NCBI RefSeq assembly: GCF_050624435.1
Contig: NC_134536.1
Location: 128,286,758 to 128,350,757, forward strand
Length of the DNA: 64,000 bases
DNA from: Tenrec ecaudatus
Taxonomy: Eukaryota > Chordata > Mammalia > Afrosoricida > Tenrecidae
Reading direction: 5' to 3'
The notes beneath the pieces are model-generated. The model was not told the origin of the DNA and did no database searches. It saw only the letters and a program-made list of their open reading frames with translations. Below, piece by piece: positions 1-11,094 of the stretch. The translations under genes and the position numbers were made by a program. Each line of letters begins with the position of its first letter. Position 1 is the first letter of the stretch.

Positions 1-390
1 CTTCGCCCTGGTAGGAATGGGTGCACTGGGGAGGAGGCCATCTGATCACCTCCTCCCTAGGTAGAATGAAGAGAGTGGCCCAAGGAGGGGCCGGGAGCAA
101 GAGGTGGAGGGGTCCTTTTCCGTCCAGTTTCCCTGCAGTGGGCACGTGTTGCACAGCACTTTGCAGTAAGACCACAGCCTATTGCTCTCTAATCCGTTCC
201 GATGCTGGTGACCGGGTAGACCTGCTCCGGAGAGCCTGCCTGAGTCTACTCTTCATGGACATTGATCACTGGGCCTTTCTCCAGGACGCTGCTGGGTGGG
301 TCCCACTGTCACTGCCCACCTTCAGGGGAATAGCTGAGAGTAAAGCAGGGACCTTGCTTCACAATTGTGCGCTGACTCGTCGTGGCCTTA
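1..390. other. unique noncoding sequence
   Basis: No recognised repeat or exon is visible here. The open frame that crosses it runs on into SINE sequence, so it is not supported as coding. Confidence 0.4.
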
Positions 391-519
391 CAGCACAGAG
401 CGGAGCGGCCCCACGGACCCCCGGCTGTAGCTTGATGGGAGCAGGACTCCAGTCTTTTCTTCTGCAAAACTGCCGGTGGGTTTGAACCCCCGACCTTTCT
501 GTGAGCATCCTAGCACTGG
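391..519 (-). mobile_element. AfroSINE fragment
   Basis: The minus strand carries the tRNA-like half of an AfroSINE, with a B-box-like stretch near 475-490. The 3' tail is missing and the copy is strongly diverged. Confidence 0.55.
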
Positions 520-530
520 CCTGTTGTCCG

Positions 531-735
531 CTACCATTGAGTAAATTCCAACTCACAGCGACCCTGTGAAGCACAGAAACCAAGTTCACAGCCTCACGAC
601 TCATTGCCTCTAGAACAGGGTAGAACTGCCCCTGTGAGTTTCTGAGACTGTGACTCTTCACTGGAGTGGACAGTCCCAGCTTTGTCCCTTGGAGCAGCTG
701 GTGGTTTCAAACTGCTGGCCTTGAGGTTAGCAGCC
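531..735 (-). mobile_element. AfroSINE copy
   Basis: Read on the plus strand it runs tail first (CCATTGAGTAAATTCC), then the central 'gtagaactgcccctgtg' block, then the head 'aggttagcagcc'. About 30 bp of extra sequence near 575-605 interrupts the core. Confidence 0.8.
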
Positions 736-744
736 TACGTCACC

Positions 745-862
745 ACGACATCAGAGTCAAACTGCCCCGTAGAGTTTGCAAAGCTGCGAATCTTCACGGG
801 GGCAGAGTGCTGCAGCTTTGTCCCTTGGAGCAGCTGATGGTGGGTTGGAACCACTGCAATGG
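745..862 (-). mobile_element. AfroSINE fragment
   Basis: This is a partial minus-strand copy directly after the previous one. The core (aactgccccgtagagttt) and the start of the head are present; both ends are lost. Confidence 0.6.
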
Positions 863-1695
863 GAGGGAGGAAATGTGCTGGACACATTAGCCTCTCCCAG
901 GAGCATTTGCCCCTGACATCACAATGCCGTAAACCAGTGTTGGCCTGCGTGGGGGCGAAAGGGTTCCAATAAGTGCCAGAACTTGAGTTGAAGCCCAACA
1001 GGTTCCCTGGGTTCTGAGATGAGGACCGGAGAAGAACTTCGGAGCACTGCCCGGAGGAGCATCTTCTAGGCCCTGCTGGAACTCAGGGTCCAGTGAGGTG
1101 GAAAGCCGGAGCACACCCAGCCACACAGACTTCCCTTGGGGGGAGGGACCGCTCAGGTCAGGGAGGGCACCCGGGGCAGGTATCCAGGCAGCCGCCTCCG
1201 CCCACTCGCTGCCCAGAATGGGCCAAAGCCATGCGTGCATCCAGGTGAAGACAGTGCCCAGGCAGGTAGGACAGTGGGAGGGGCCTGAGGGCCACCCTGC
1301 CAGTTCCCGAGGTTACTTAGATCCACAGTGACCCCTGCTGGTTCTGCCCAAAACCGCCATTCCCCTTGGCTCTTACCCTCTTGGTCTAACTCATCCTTGC
1401 CCTACTTCTCCCCTCCCCTGGTCCTCCAGCATCCTCCCACCAGCCCCATGGGAATGCCTTCTATCAGGTCTCCACTCTCCCCTGTGCCTGGAGCTGAGGC
1501 TGGGTCACATGTGAGCTCTGGGGCCTCTTCTGGGGAGACCCTGGAAGCTGGAAGAAGCGGGGCTCCAAGGACTATCCAATTCCCTATCCAAGAATGGCCA
1601 CTGTGGGACAGCAAGCTTCCACTGAGCTTGCGCTCTTGCACGAACCGGCTTCAGGGCCTTTGCATAGGTTCTTCCACTTACTGTTCATAAAGGTT
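863..1695. other. unique GC-rich noncoding sequence
   Basis: No repeat or coding exon is recognised. Several overlapping 75-120 aa frames exist on both strands, as expected in GC-rich DNA, and none resembles a known protein. Confidence 0.4.
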
Positions 1696-1699
1696 CTAC

Positions 1700-1825
1700 G
1701 TGGCCGGTTGCTGTTACTGTATGAATCCTGTTTTCAAATGAGAAACTGAGGCTCAGAAGAGGGGGGAAAAATAAGTGGCAAAGCTCTGGCGGATGCCCAG
1801 GTCTTTGACTGCAGAGCCTGTCTGC
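1700..1825 (-). mobile_element. MIR SINE remnant
   Basis: The hallmark 'aaatgagaaactgaggctcag' core is at about 1735-1757. It is followed by 'aagtggcaaagctctgg' and 'cccaggtctttgactgcagagcc', which matches MIR in antisense order. Confidence 0.7.
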
Positions 1826-2141
1826 TGCCGCTGCCCATCCTGCCACCACCAAACGGGCGGTGTTCAAGGGAGGCTTTGCCGGCCTGTAGCCATGGCTTTG
1901 AGGAAGCATGATTCAAAGGGCCTCAAATACCTTCCAGATGGGGCCCCCAGATCCAAATGTGGTCAGTCATTGGCCCCTTCCATCAATGCCCAGAACCCAC
2001 CCCTTCTGATAAATATGTCTCGATTTCCATTAGATCAGGGTGCAGAACTGTTTTCTGCTCTGGGCCATGTGGATAGCTATAACATTCGAGGGCCTTGCTG
2101 GCCAACCAGTTCATTAATTCGGGTCTAATGTGATGGAGGCA
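1826..2141. other. unique noncoding sequence
   Basis: Nothing is recognised between the MIR remnant and the first plus-strand AfroSINE. Confidence 0.4.
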
Positions 2142-2342
2142 GGAACCCTGGTGGCATAGTGGTCACCACTTGGACTGTGATCCACAGGCCAGCAATTCAA
2201 AATCACCGGCCGCTCCCCATGAGAAAGGTGGGGCCTTTTGCTCCCGCAGAGTGACAGCCTCCGAAACTCATAGGCCGTTCTGCCGTGCCGTAGAGGGCCC
2301 CTGGGAGTCGCCATTGACTCCATGGCAGTGTGTGTTGAGTTT
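2142..2342 (+). mobile_element. AfroSINE copy
   Basis: This is a near full-length copy. The head is 'aaccctggtggcatagtgg' (A-box region), the B-box region is 'agcaattcaaaatcacc', and the RTE-like tail is 'gccattgactccatggcagtg'. Confidence 0.85.
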
Positions 2343-2350
2343 GACGTGGT

Positions 2351-2557
2351 GGGCCCTGGAGGTGCAGTCATTATGAATGGGGTTGCTAGCTAGAAGGTCA
2401 GCAGTTCAAAACCACTGGCCATTCTGAAGTAGAAAGAGGAAACTTTCTTTTCTCCTAAAGAGTGTGTGTGGTCTCAGAAACCCACAGGGGGCAGTTCTAC
2501 CCTGTCCTATAGGGTCACTGTGAGTCAACATCGACTCGATGGCAGTGAGTTTTGAGT
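2351..2557 (+). mobile_element. AfroSINE copy
   Basis: This second copy lies head-to-tail with the one ending at 2342. The core 'cagttctaccctgtcctat' and the tail 'catcgactcgatggcagtg' are well preserved, while the head is diverged. Confidence 0.85.
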
Positions 2558-3503
2558 AACGTGAGGGATGGAATTGCTTCTCGCTGGTGAGGCGTGTGAT
2601 GGTAGCTATTACTGATGACTTTACAAGGCCTGATAAAGCCTATGGGCCAGACATTCCTCACTCCTGCTTTAGAGAGTCGCTCAGGAAAAGTGGCTTAGAT
2701 TTCAATAATTACCTCCTACACACAAACACACACACACACACACACCAACTCTTCAAGGGTAATCATGTGATTCACGCTTGAAAACTCTTGAGTCACCAAG
2801 ACTGATTCCAGATGGCCATAGGCCCAAGCCAGGCCAATCAGAACCAGTCCTGGGATTTTGGTGGTGCTGCTGCGAAGGAGAATGACTTGCCCTTTGGGCT
2901 GCTGGCTCACGGGGGCAGGTGTCCCCTGAAGCTGCCAGGAACATTGCCTACCACCGAAGCCCACGCAGGGGAGCGCAGATGCACGAGACAGTGGGAAATA
3001 AAGAGTAAGTGATTGAATCCCGAGGACATTATTTGATCTGGGCTAAAGATCCAGCCCTGGACTTACCCGTGACCTAGCCAAGAAATTACTTTTTGTTGTT
3101 CTTTTCTTAAGCAAGTATGAGTCGAGTTCCTGTCCTTTGAAACAAAGATCTATCCAAGGCTACCCCCGCCGTGAGTCACTGTTCACAGCTGTGTGTCCTC
3201 TTGCCTTTGCTCCTGTGCTTACCCAGACATTCTGGACGTTTTTTAACTAAAAAATTGACACCAATGGTGAGTCTGGACTCCACAGTAGACCCTTGCTCTC
3301 ACTTCTGTGAAACTCTGTTCCCCTCGGTGTCCTCCCGCCCTTCTGAAGTCCTGCGCAGCTCGGTTTTCTTTCCTGGCTCCTATTTGTTTGCAAGTAACAG
3401 AAACCGGCTCTGGCATTCATAAGCAAAAAGAAAGAAAGAATAATTTCTTGGGAAAATGTAGAGGAGCTAGCTCCCAGAATTGACTGGGAGACTGGAGTAT
3501 GTT
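2558..3503. other. unique noncoding sequence
   Basis: AT/GC-mixed sequence containing a short CA microsatellite near 2718. No exon or recognised repeat is seen. Confidence 0.4.
2718..2745. repeat. (CA)n microsatellite
   Basis: A run of CA dinucleotides with one early interruption (cacacaaacacacac...). Confidence 0.85.
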
Positions 3504-4760
3504 CAGGGATATCTTGGTGATTGTACTCAATTCGTTCCAAATTCAAACAGCGAGAAGTTCGAGAACTGAACTTATTTTTCCCATAATAACTCATGGAAAA
3601 CCAAACCATTGGGTCTGAGGCCCAAACAGTACACTAACAGATTCACTGTGCAGGCTCTTAGCCTTGTTTCAGATCGCTCTCTGGGATTCACTATCACCGG
3701 CAAGCCGTTGCTGCTGTATCCAAATGAACAGTCGCTTTCCGACCTCTTCAGTGGTCCCGGTCCTTTGTCTCATGCGACTTCACACTGTTCACTACATTAG
3801 CACTTTAATTTTTTTAATGTTAATGTTGATCATGTCAACGTAGCCACATTGGCATCCAGCCGCCAAATCTCTTAATGATTTCATTCTTTAACATTATCGC
3901 TGTTCTTACAGTTCCCGCCCCCTTGCTGCTGGAGGCATCAACTTCATTGGGAGCCAGGTCACTATGTTTTATGCAAATGAGGTGCAAGAAAACACACATG
4001 ACCAACGTCTCATGTACTAACACCGCACTGCGAGTTGTGTGAGCACTACATGCTGCTGTCTGAGCACCATGTGTTGTGTGAGCACTGTGTTGTGTGAGTA
4101 CCATGTGTTGCGTGAGCACCATGTGTTGTGTGAGCACCATGTGTTGTCTGAGCACTCTGTGTTGTGTGAGCACCATGTGTTGTCTGAGCACCGTGTGTTG
4201 TCTGAGCACCATGTGTTGTGTGAGCACCGTGTGTTGTGTGAGCACCGTGTGTTGTGTGAGCACCGTGTGTTGTGTGAGCACCGTGTGCTGTCTGAGCACC
4301 ATGTGTTATTGTCTGAGCACCATGTGCTATTGTCTGAGCACCATGTGTTGTCTGAGCACCATGTGTTGTGTGAGCACCATGTGTTGTTGTCTGAGCACTC
4401 TGTGTTGTGTGAGCTCTATATGTGGTCTGAGCGCTATGTGTTGTGGTCTGAGCGCTATGTGTTGTTGTCTCCGCACTATATATGTTCAGAGCACTCTGTG
4501 TTTTCCATGCACTCTCTCTTGTCTGAGCGCTGTGTGTTTTCCGGGCACCATGTGTTGTGTGAGCGCTATGTGTTGTCTGAACGCTATGTGTTATGCCCGT
4601 AGTGAGATAGGATGCCTGAGTTGCTCTCGGTCTGGACAGGTTATTTCAAGCCTCAATTTCTGTTCAACTCGAGCAAAGTTATGAACCCCTCGTAGATGTT
4701 TGTCGAGCTTTGCTGTTTGCGTTGTGGGAAGTTCGAGTGTGGGGCGGTTTGACCCAGAAG
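3504..4760 (-). mobile_element. Tigger-like (pogo) DNA transposon remnant
   Basis: The plus-strand start 'cagggatatcttgg' and the following 'ctcaattcgttcc' resemble Tigger terminal repeats. On the minus strand, short degraded stretches recall the N-terminal part of pogo-type transposase, a lysine-rich start followed by a CENP-B-like helix-turn-helix with a 'LFIWIQQQRLAGDS'-like segment around 3700-3730. Frames are broken by stops. The left half (3504-4020) aligns by eye to 57531-58100. The segment past 4605, with several 'ttcgag' motifs, looks like the other end. An expanded 18-bp minisatellite sits inside. Identification is by motif recall, so the exact subfamily is unknown. Confidence 0.6.
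4030..4605. repeat. 18-bp minisatellite (GTGTTGTGTGAGCACCAT)
   Basis: About 30 tandem units of 18 bp, with 21-bp variants carrying an extra TTG or ATT, alternate between GTGTGAGCACC and GTCTGAGCACC. Units degrade toward 4420-4605. Because the unit is a multiple of 3 and lacks stops in several frames, Cys/His/Val-rich and Thr/Gln/His-rich frames stay open. These are not genes. Confidence 0.92.
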
Positions 4761-5584
4761 TTGCAAGCTGGACAGATATGACTTGGCTGAGCGCCAAAGG
4801 CCCAAAGAGCCTGGGGTCCAAGCTCGATGTCCCTAGGGGGAGGGCAGCGGGACACATATGGTTAAGGACCGTGTTCACTGCTCACCAAAGGCTGGTGGTC
4901 CCAGCACAAGAAAGGGGCCTCCCCAAGAAAGCCCTGCAATCTGCCTCCCAAAAAATCAGCCTTTGGAAGCCTGAAAGGGTACGGCTCTTCTCTACCATGC
5001 AGGAGAACCCCAGGGACCAGAATGGAGCCCATGGCTACTGGCACCCCGGTCTGCAGATGGGGCCCTGGAAAGTGGCGTTGGGAACCAGTTAGAGGTCACT
5101 GCAGTGGTGAGCAGTGGTGGTGGCCTGGACCACAGTGGGACCAGGGACGTGGCCATGGAGACGCTGAAGAGCAATTTGAAGGTGCAAGGGCAGGGTTTGG
5201 CAATTCTTTGGATGGGAAGGGGAATTGTCAGGGAGGCTGAGGGGAGTCTAAGGCTGATGGGAACCTGATGCCAGCAGACCCTCTCCCTAGCCCCCTCCCC
5301 CACATGCCCCGGTGGGGTCTGTGCATGAATGAGCCTCTTTGGCTCTTGTCTGATCTGTGACGCTGCTGCCCCTCTTGACAGAGAACAATCAGAGGCGCTG
5401 GCCACACAGGAGCTGTCCAGACGCACATGGGTCTTCCAGGCCATTGCCTTCCCCCTTCCGTATCCCACCCCCATTCCCGGGGATCAGGCAGAGCCCAAGG
5501 GAAGCCCAAGGAAGAGTAGTAGTTCCATACAGAGGTGGCTTGGCTCCAGATAGCAAGCTGGGAGGCCCCTGGGGACCGCTGGAC

Positions 5585-5620
5585 TCAGGCCAGAAGAGGA
5601 AACTGAGGCCAGAGAGAGGA
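5585..5620 (-). mobile_element. possible MIR core
   Basis: Only the conserved 'gaggaaactgaggccagag' motif is present. Flanking MIR sequence is not convincing. Confidence 0.35.
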
Positions 5621-6479
5621 CGGGTTTGTTCTCAGCCAGAGAGCAAGCTGGTGGTCAGGACTCCCCTGTGTCTGGCTCCTGTTTCTGGGTTGTCTGTCAA
5701 ATCAGGTGGGATCCTCGGGGGAGCACAAGGTGAGTCTGCAGGGCTCACCACCCCAAAGGAGACAATCCACTCCCCCTGCCCATCCCATTTCCATCCTCAT
5801 CCCCTCCCTCCCCTGCCTGGAGCTCTGCAGTCAGTTGGACCCTGATGCAAATCCTCGCTCCACCTCTTATGAAGGGTGCCACCTTCCCCTGTTCCTTGAC
5901 CCATCGTGCTTCCATTGCCTCCCTAGAGACACAGGTAGCAGCCTTGTCCCAGCACAGCAGGGAGGGGGCCGGATGAACGGAGAAGGGCCATCCCCGCGCC
6001 TGCTGTACGTCAGAAGGGCTTCCCCTCCTGCCGCAGGCGCTCCTAACCCAGCAAAAGGCCTTCCTGACATGGACAAGTGGGAAGCCACTCAACCACACCC
6101 ATTTCCCAGGGTGTGAGTGAGGCCAGGCCCCCTCTCCAGGGCTCTCACTACCCCTCCCTGGCCCCCACCCTCTGGACTCAGTGGCCCCTAGGCCCTCCCG
6201 TCGCCAGCCTGTCTGACCGGCTTGCACGGCTGATGCAGAGATAACTCATCCCACGGTAGGATTGTTTCCCACTTCCCTCGGCTCTCCAGTCGGAGCCTGG
6301 AGGGTGCGATTAGCTTAGGGGGTTGGAAGAACTGAGAGAGATGTTCCCAGAGCCAGCCAGGCCCCAGGCCTTAAAGACAATGGAAACGGCTGGGGTCCCG
6401 GGACATCCAGAGAAGGACGAGTAAGGGGAGCAGCTGTGACTTGATTCTCTAGGAACATTCTCCCCACCCCCACCACCCC

Positions 6480-6560
6480 CAACCACCACCACCCCACACA
6501 CATCCGCTCACACTAACACACAAGCACTCTCACTGATACACACGCACACGCACACACCAG
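6480..6560. repeat. CA-rich low-complexity tract
   Basis: Imperfect CCA and CA repeats, such as 'ccaccaccaccccacac' and then 'cacacgcacacgcacac'. Confidence 0.7.
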
Positions 6561-7239
6561 CCTGACATGGAAAGAGGGGTTACTCAGCTGAGGAAGAAAT
6601 GGGGCTTTCTCCCTGCTAGTCATTTCCCTCCCCAGCCCCAGATCACAGCCCTCTGACCCCTGTATCCCCCCAGGAGGCCAATCTGAGTAGCACAGTGTCC
6701 CCTGGAAAGAGAACCCCAGAGCCCAGAGCGCCAGGAGCCAGTGACCAGAGGCCGAGCCCAGGCTTCGGGACGCGTGCCTACTCAATGGCTCTCCCCAGGG
6801 TCAGCCTGAGGAGCTAGGCCTCTCCCCCTCCCAGCCAGGGCGGGGGGCTCCTCCCCTCCCCAAGCCCCAGTATTCCCAGTGCCGCCACTCTCATGACCTC
6901 ACTGCCATGACCAGTCCAGGCAGGTGGCCAGGAGCCAGGGACCTGCCAAAATTCACATCCACTAGAGAGTAACAAGAGCCAGGCATGGCCAAGATGTGTT
7001 GCTAGCATAACCTCCACCCACCCACGCCTGCAAAATCAGCCTGTTTTCCTAAGTGCTCCCCAGGCGGGCAGGGCCACCTCCCCTCCCCACAGGGCTGAAC
7101 TGTGGCAGGTCTCTGCTCCTGGTCATGTGTGTCTCTCGGAGAAGCGGACCCCTCCGACCACCCCCACTCAGTTCTGCTCAGCTGTCCTGTCAGGGAATAT
7201 GCCGTGAGTAGATTGCCTGCCTCTAGTCTCGTCGTTATT

Positions 7240-9830
7240 TAGACGTCGATGGCAGTGGTGGAGGAGGAAGTGCTACTGATGGGGACGGTGCGGGGCATGG
7301 TGGGGAGGGTTAGTTATTGCAGTGGCTGGGGTGACCATGGACATACTGCTGTGATGGTAGCCGTAGCAGCGGAGGGGCTGCGGTGATGGCGATAAGGATG
7401 CTGGCTGGAATGGTCACGGTGACGATGAAGGAGGTGGCGATGGCCATGGAAGCAGGTGTTGAGGACGGGAAGGGGAAAGGTGATGTTGCGGTGGTGATGG
7501 CAGAGGGGCTGGTAAGGGTGGTGATAATGGAGGTGGTGTTAAGAATTCTAGATACGGTGTTCACAGTGGTGCTGATGGTGGCTATGGCAACAGTAGAGGC
7601 GGTGTTAGTAGGGAAGATGCTGCTGGCAATGGTAGAGTATTTAGAGATGGTCATGGTGGTAAAGATGGTGATAGAGAAGGTAGCAGCAGTGGCAGTGACG
7701 GAGGTGATGATGTAGTAGAAGTGGAGATAGTGATAGAGGTGGTGATGATGGTCGTGGAGGTGGTGATGGTGGTAGAGATGGTGGTGGAGGTGGTGGTGGT
7801 GGAGGTGGTGATGGTGGTGGAAGGTGGTGATGATGATGATGGTAGTGGAGGTGGTGGTGGTGGTGGAGATTACAGTGGTGATGGTGGTGGTGGTGGAGGT
7901 GGTGATGGAGGTGGTGGTGGTGATGGAGGTGGAGGTGGTGATGGTGGAAGGTGGAGGTGGTGATGGAGGTGGAGGTGGTGATGGAGGTGGAGGTGGTGAT
8001 GGAAGTGGAGGTGGTGATGGTGGACGGTGGTGATGGAGGTGGAGGTGGTGATGGAGGTGGAGGTGGTGATGGTGGAAGGTGGAGGTGGTGATGGAGGTGG
8101 AGGTGGTGATGGAGGTGGAGGTGGTGATGGAGGTGGTGGTGGTGATGGAGGTGGAGGTGGTGATGGAGGTGGAGGTGGTGATGGAGGTGGAGGTGGTGAT
8201 GGAAGTGGAGGTGGTGATGGTGGACGGTGGTGATGGAGGTGGAGGTGGTGATGATGATGATGGTAGTGGAGGTGGTGATGGTGGTAGAGATGGTGGTGGA
8301 GGTGGTGGTGGTGGAGGTGGTGATGGTGGTGGAAGGTGGTGATGATGATGATGGTAGTGGAGGTGGTGGTGGTGGTGGAGATTACAGTGGTGATGGTGGT
8401 GGTGGTGGAGGTGGTGATGGAGGTGGTGGTGGTGATGGAGGTGGAGGTGGTGATGGTGGAAGGTGGAGGTGGTGATGGAGGTGGAGGTGGTGATGGAGGT
8501 GGAGGTGGAGGTGGTGATGGAGGTGGAGGTGGTGATGGAAGTGGAGGTGGTGATGGTGGACGGTGGTGATGGAGGTGGAGGTGGTGATGGAGGTGGAGGT
8601 GGTGATGGTGGAAGGTGGAGGTGGTGATGGAGGTGGAGGTGGTGATGGAGGTGGAGGTGGTGATGGAGGTGGTGGTGGTGATGGAGGTGGAGGTGGTGAT
8701 GGAGGTGGAGGTGGTGATGGAGGTGGAGGTGGTGATGGAGGTGGAGGTGGTGATGGAAGTGGAGGTGGTGATGGTGGACGGTGGTGATGGAGGTGGAGGT
8801 GGTGATGATGATGATGGTAGTGGAGGTGGTGATGGTGGTGGAGATTACAGTGGTGATGGTGGTGGTGGTGGAGGTGGTGATGGAGGTGGTGGTGGTGATG
8901 GAGGTGGAGGTGGTGATGGTGGAAGGTGGAGGTGGTGATGGAGGTGGAGGTGGTGATGGAGGTGGAGGTGGTGATGGAGGTGGTGGTGGTGATGGAGGTG
9001 GAGGTGGTGATGGAGGTGGAGGTGGTGATGGAGGTGGAGGTGGTGATGGTTGTGGAGGTGGTGATGGAGGTGGAGGTGGTGATGGAGGTGGAGGTGGTGA
9101 TGGAAGTGGAGGTGGTGATGGTGGACGGTGGTGATGGAGGTGGAGGTGGTGATGGAGGTGGAGGTGGTGATGGTGGAAGGTGGAGGTGGTGATGGAGGTG
9201 GAGGTGGTGATGGAGGTGGAGGTGGTGATGGAGGTGGTGGTGGTGATGGAGGTGGAGGTGGTGATGGAGGTGGAGGTGGTGATGGAGGTGGAGGTGGTGA
9301 TGGTTGTGGAGGTGGTGATGGAGGTGGAGGTGGTGATGGTGGAAGGTGGAGGTGGTGATGGAGGTGGAGGTGGTGATGGAGGTGGAGGTGGTGATGGTGG
9401 ACGGTGGTGATGGAGGTGGAGGTGGTGATGGAGGTGGAGGTGGTGATGGAGGTGGAGGTGGTGATGGTGGACGGTGGTGATGGAGGTGGAGGTGGTGATG
9501 GAGGTGGAGGTGAAGTCAGTGATGGAGGTGAGAACAGTGGGATGGTTCTGATGGTAGAAGTGGTCGTGGTAGTGATGACATTGGTGGTTGAGGGGATGGC
9601 CGTGATGAAGGTGATGACAGTGATAGAGGTCATGACAGTGGTAGAGTTGTTGGTGGGGGAGGTGATGATGATGGTGGCGGTGGTGGAGGTGGCAATGGGG
9701 ACGGAGGTAGTGATGGCAGTAGAAGTGGTCCTGGCGGAGGAGGTGATGACCATGGAAGCGATGATTGCAGAAGGCATGGTCATGGTGGAGATGGCGAAGG
9801 TGATGATGATGTCGTGAGAATGAGATGAGC
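7240..9830. repeat. G-rich triplet-based minisatellite array
   Basis: The outer parts (7240-7720 and 9535-9830) are degenerate GRT/GGT triplet sequence. The core (about 7721-9530) is tandem GGTGGTGATGGAGGTGGA (18 bp) with GGTGGT, GATGATGAT and TGGACGG variants. A marker containing GATTACAG recurs at 7868, 8380 and 8843, which shows blocks of about 512 and 463 bp copied within the array. The plus strand is almost free of C. Frames on both strands stay open throughout because all units are multiples of 3. Confidence 0.95.
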
Positions 9831-10098
9831 TGGGTCACTGAGAAGAGTAGCCTTCCTCTCTAAAGCGCACACCCTGAGGTCATAGATAGGTCACCGGGTG
9901 TGTCTCTGAGTGTCCTGTCACAGAAGGTGTAAAATCAATGGGCACAAAGGCCCCCTTCTCCAGTTCTCCAACGAGGCATGCCATGCTCCCTGCAGACCTA
10001 CGAGTGCCCACCCTCCTCGAAAGCCCGTATCTTCTGACCTAGAATCTGATTTGGTTTCCCTTGAAAAAAGGTGGAAAGAGGCCAAGAAAGTGGAAACC
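9831..10098. other. unique noncoding sequence
   Basis: Nothing recognised between the minisatellite and the AfroSINE cluster. Confidence 0.4.
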
Positions 10099-10269
10099 AA
10101 CTCCGCTGCCATCGAGGTTCAAACTCACAGCAACCCTGCAGGACAGGGCAGCGCCGCCCAACAGGGAGGACAGAGCTACAGAAGCAGACAGCCTCCTCTC
10201 GGAGCTGCGGGTGTGTTTGAACCTCCAAACTCCAACTGCACCTCAGAGCCTAACCACTTAGGAGCCCCT
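10099..10269 (-). mobile_element. AfroSINE copy
   Basis: The tail 'gctgccatcgagg' is followed by 'ctgcaggacagggcag', and the head ends 'ctaaccacttaggagcccct'. The core carries an AG-rich change near 10160. Confidence 0.75.
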
Positions 10270-10282
10270 TACATAGGAAACC

Positions 10283-10522
10283 AAATCACCCGCTACCAGC
10301 AAGCCCATCCAGACTCAAAGACACCCAGTAGGACAGAGTAGGACTGCTCCCCGGGATCGCTGAGACTCTAGGGCAGAACTGTGGCAAAGGCTTTCCAAGG
10401 CTGTCAATCTAACAGAAGCAGACAGCCTCGTCGTTCCCCCATGGGGCAGCTGGTGGGTTTTAAACCATCGACCTTGTGGTTAGCTACCCGATGCTTAACC
10501 TTACACTGTGCTACCAGGGGCC
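10283..10522 (-). mobile_element. AfroSINE copy with internal extra sequence
   Basis: Tail and head are both present, with the head ending 'ctgtgctaccaggggcc'. About 40 bp near 10372-10410 partly repeats the core and makes the copy longer than its neighbours. Confidence 0.75.
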
Positions 10523-10628
10523 ATGAGCAGCCCCGTGTGGGGTTTCCAGGGCTGTAGATCGCAGCAGGTAGCAGTCCAACAATCAACCAACAGTATGACC
10601 AGCAGGGCTCCTACTTCGGAGACCAACC

Positions 10629-10812
10629 AAACTCACTGCATGAGTCCATGCCAAGTCCTTAGCAACCCTATAGGACAGGGCAGAGCTGCCCCTGTGGGTC
10701 TCTGAGACTGTAATTCTTTAATAGAGTAGAAAGTCTCCACGTTCTCCCAAACAGAGGCTGGTGGTTTCGAACTGCTGGCCCTGCGGTTAGCAGCCCAATG
10801 CATAGCTATTGC
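10629..10812 (-). mobile_element. AfroSINE copy
   Basis: Well-preserved core 'ctataggacagggcagagc' and head 'gaactgctggccctgcgg'. The extreme 5' head is missing. Confidence 0.85.
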
Positions 10813-11094
10813 TTAGAAGACAGAGTATTCCTATACGAATGAAAACTAAATGAGGTAACTTTGGATCTGAACCTCGTATGCAAACTGGGAGTGATTCTTA
10901 CCTGCACGGGCGGGGGGGCGGGGGGGTTGCGCTGTGAGAATTGAGATAACACTCTTCACAGGGCCTGCTGTGGAGACTGATGGATCATTTTCATTCTCTT
11001 TCGAGGGGGCTTCGGCTTCGTTATCAAGCCTTCCCCGACCTACTCCTTCCCCGACCCACCCAGCCCAGCACTTTTACCACGTGCCCTCCCACCC
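10813..11094. other. unique sequence with a G-run cluster
   Basis: Apart from the dense G-runs at 10908-10926, nothing is recognised. Confidence 0.4.

Larger units (their letters stand above)
4761..7239. other. unique GC-rich noncoding block, no gene recognised
   Basis: About 2.5 kb with no diagnostic mobile-element sequence apart from a MIR-like core at 5593-5616 and a CA-rich tract at 6483-6560. Many overlapping frames of 60-160 aa exist on both strands, with no recognisable domain and no clear splice-bounded exon. It could be intronic, intergenic or a weak CpG-rich region. Confidence 0.4.

Noticed and set aside
2142..2215. tRNA genes at AfroSINE heads
   Set aside because: A- and B-box-like stretches belong to SINE heads; no intact cloverleaf or tRNA 3' end is present.
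4030..4605. CRISPR array
   Set aside because: Short contiguous tandem units without spacers, in mammalian DNA.
4039..4684. Cys/Val/His-rich frames of 187-196 aa as a cysteine-rich protein
   Set aside because: They are the 18-bp minisatellite read in two frames, inside a DNA transposon.
7310..9838. 842-aa minus-strand open frame as a gene
   Set aside because: Composed entirely of minisatellite translation, with low-complexity His/Thr/Ser/Pro runs. All units are multiples of 3, so openness carries no evidence of selection.
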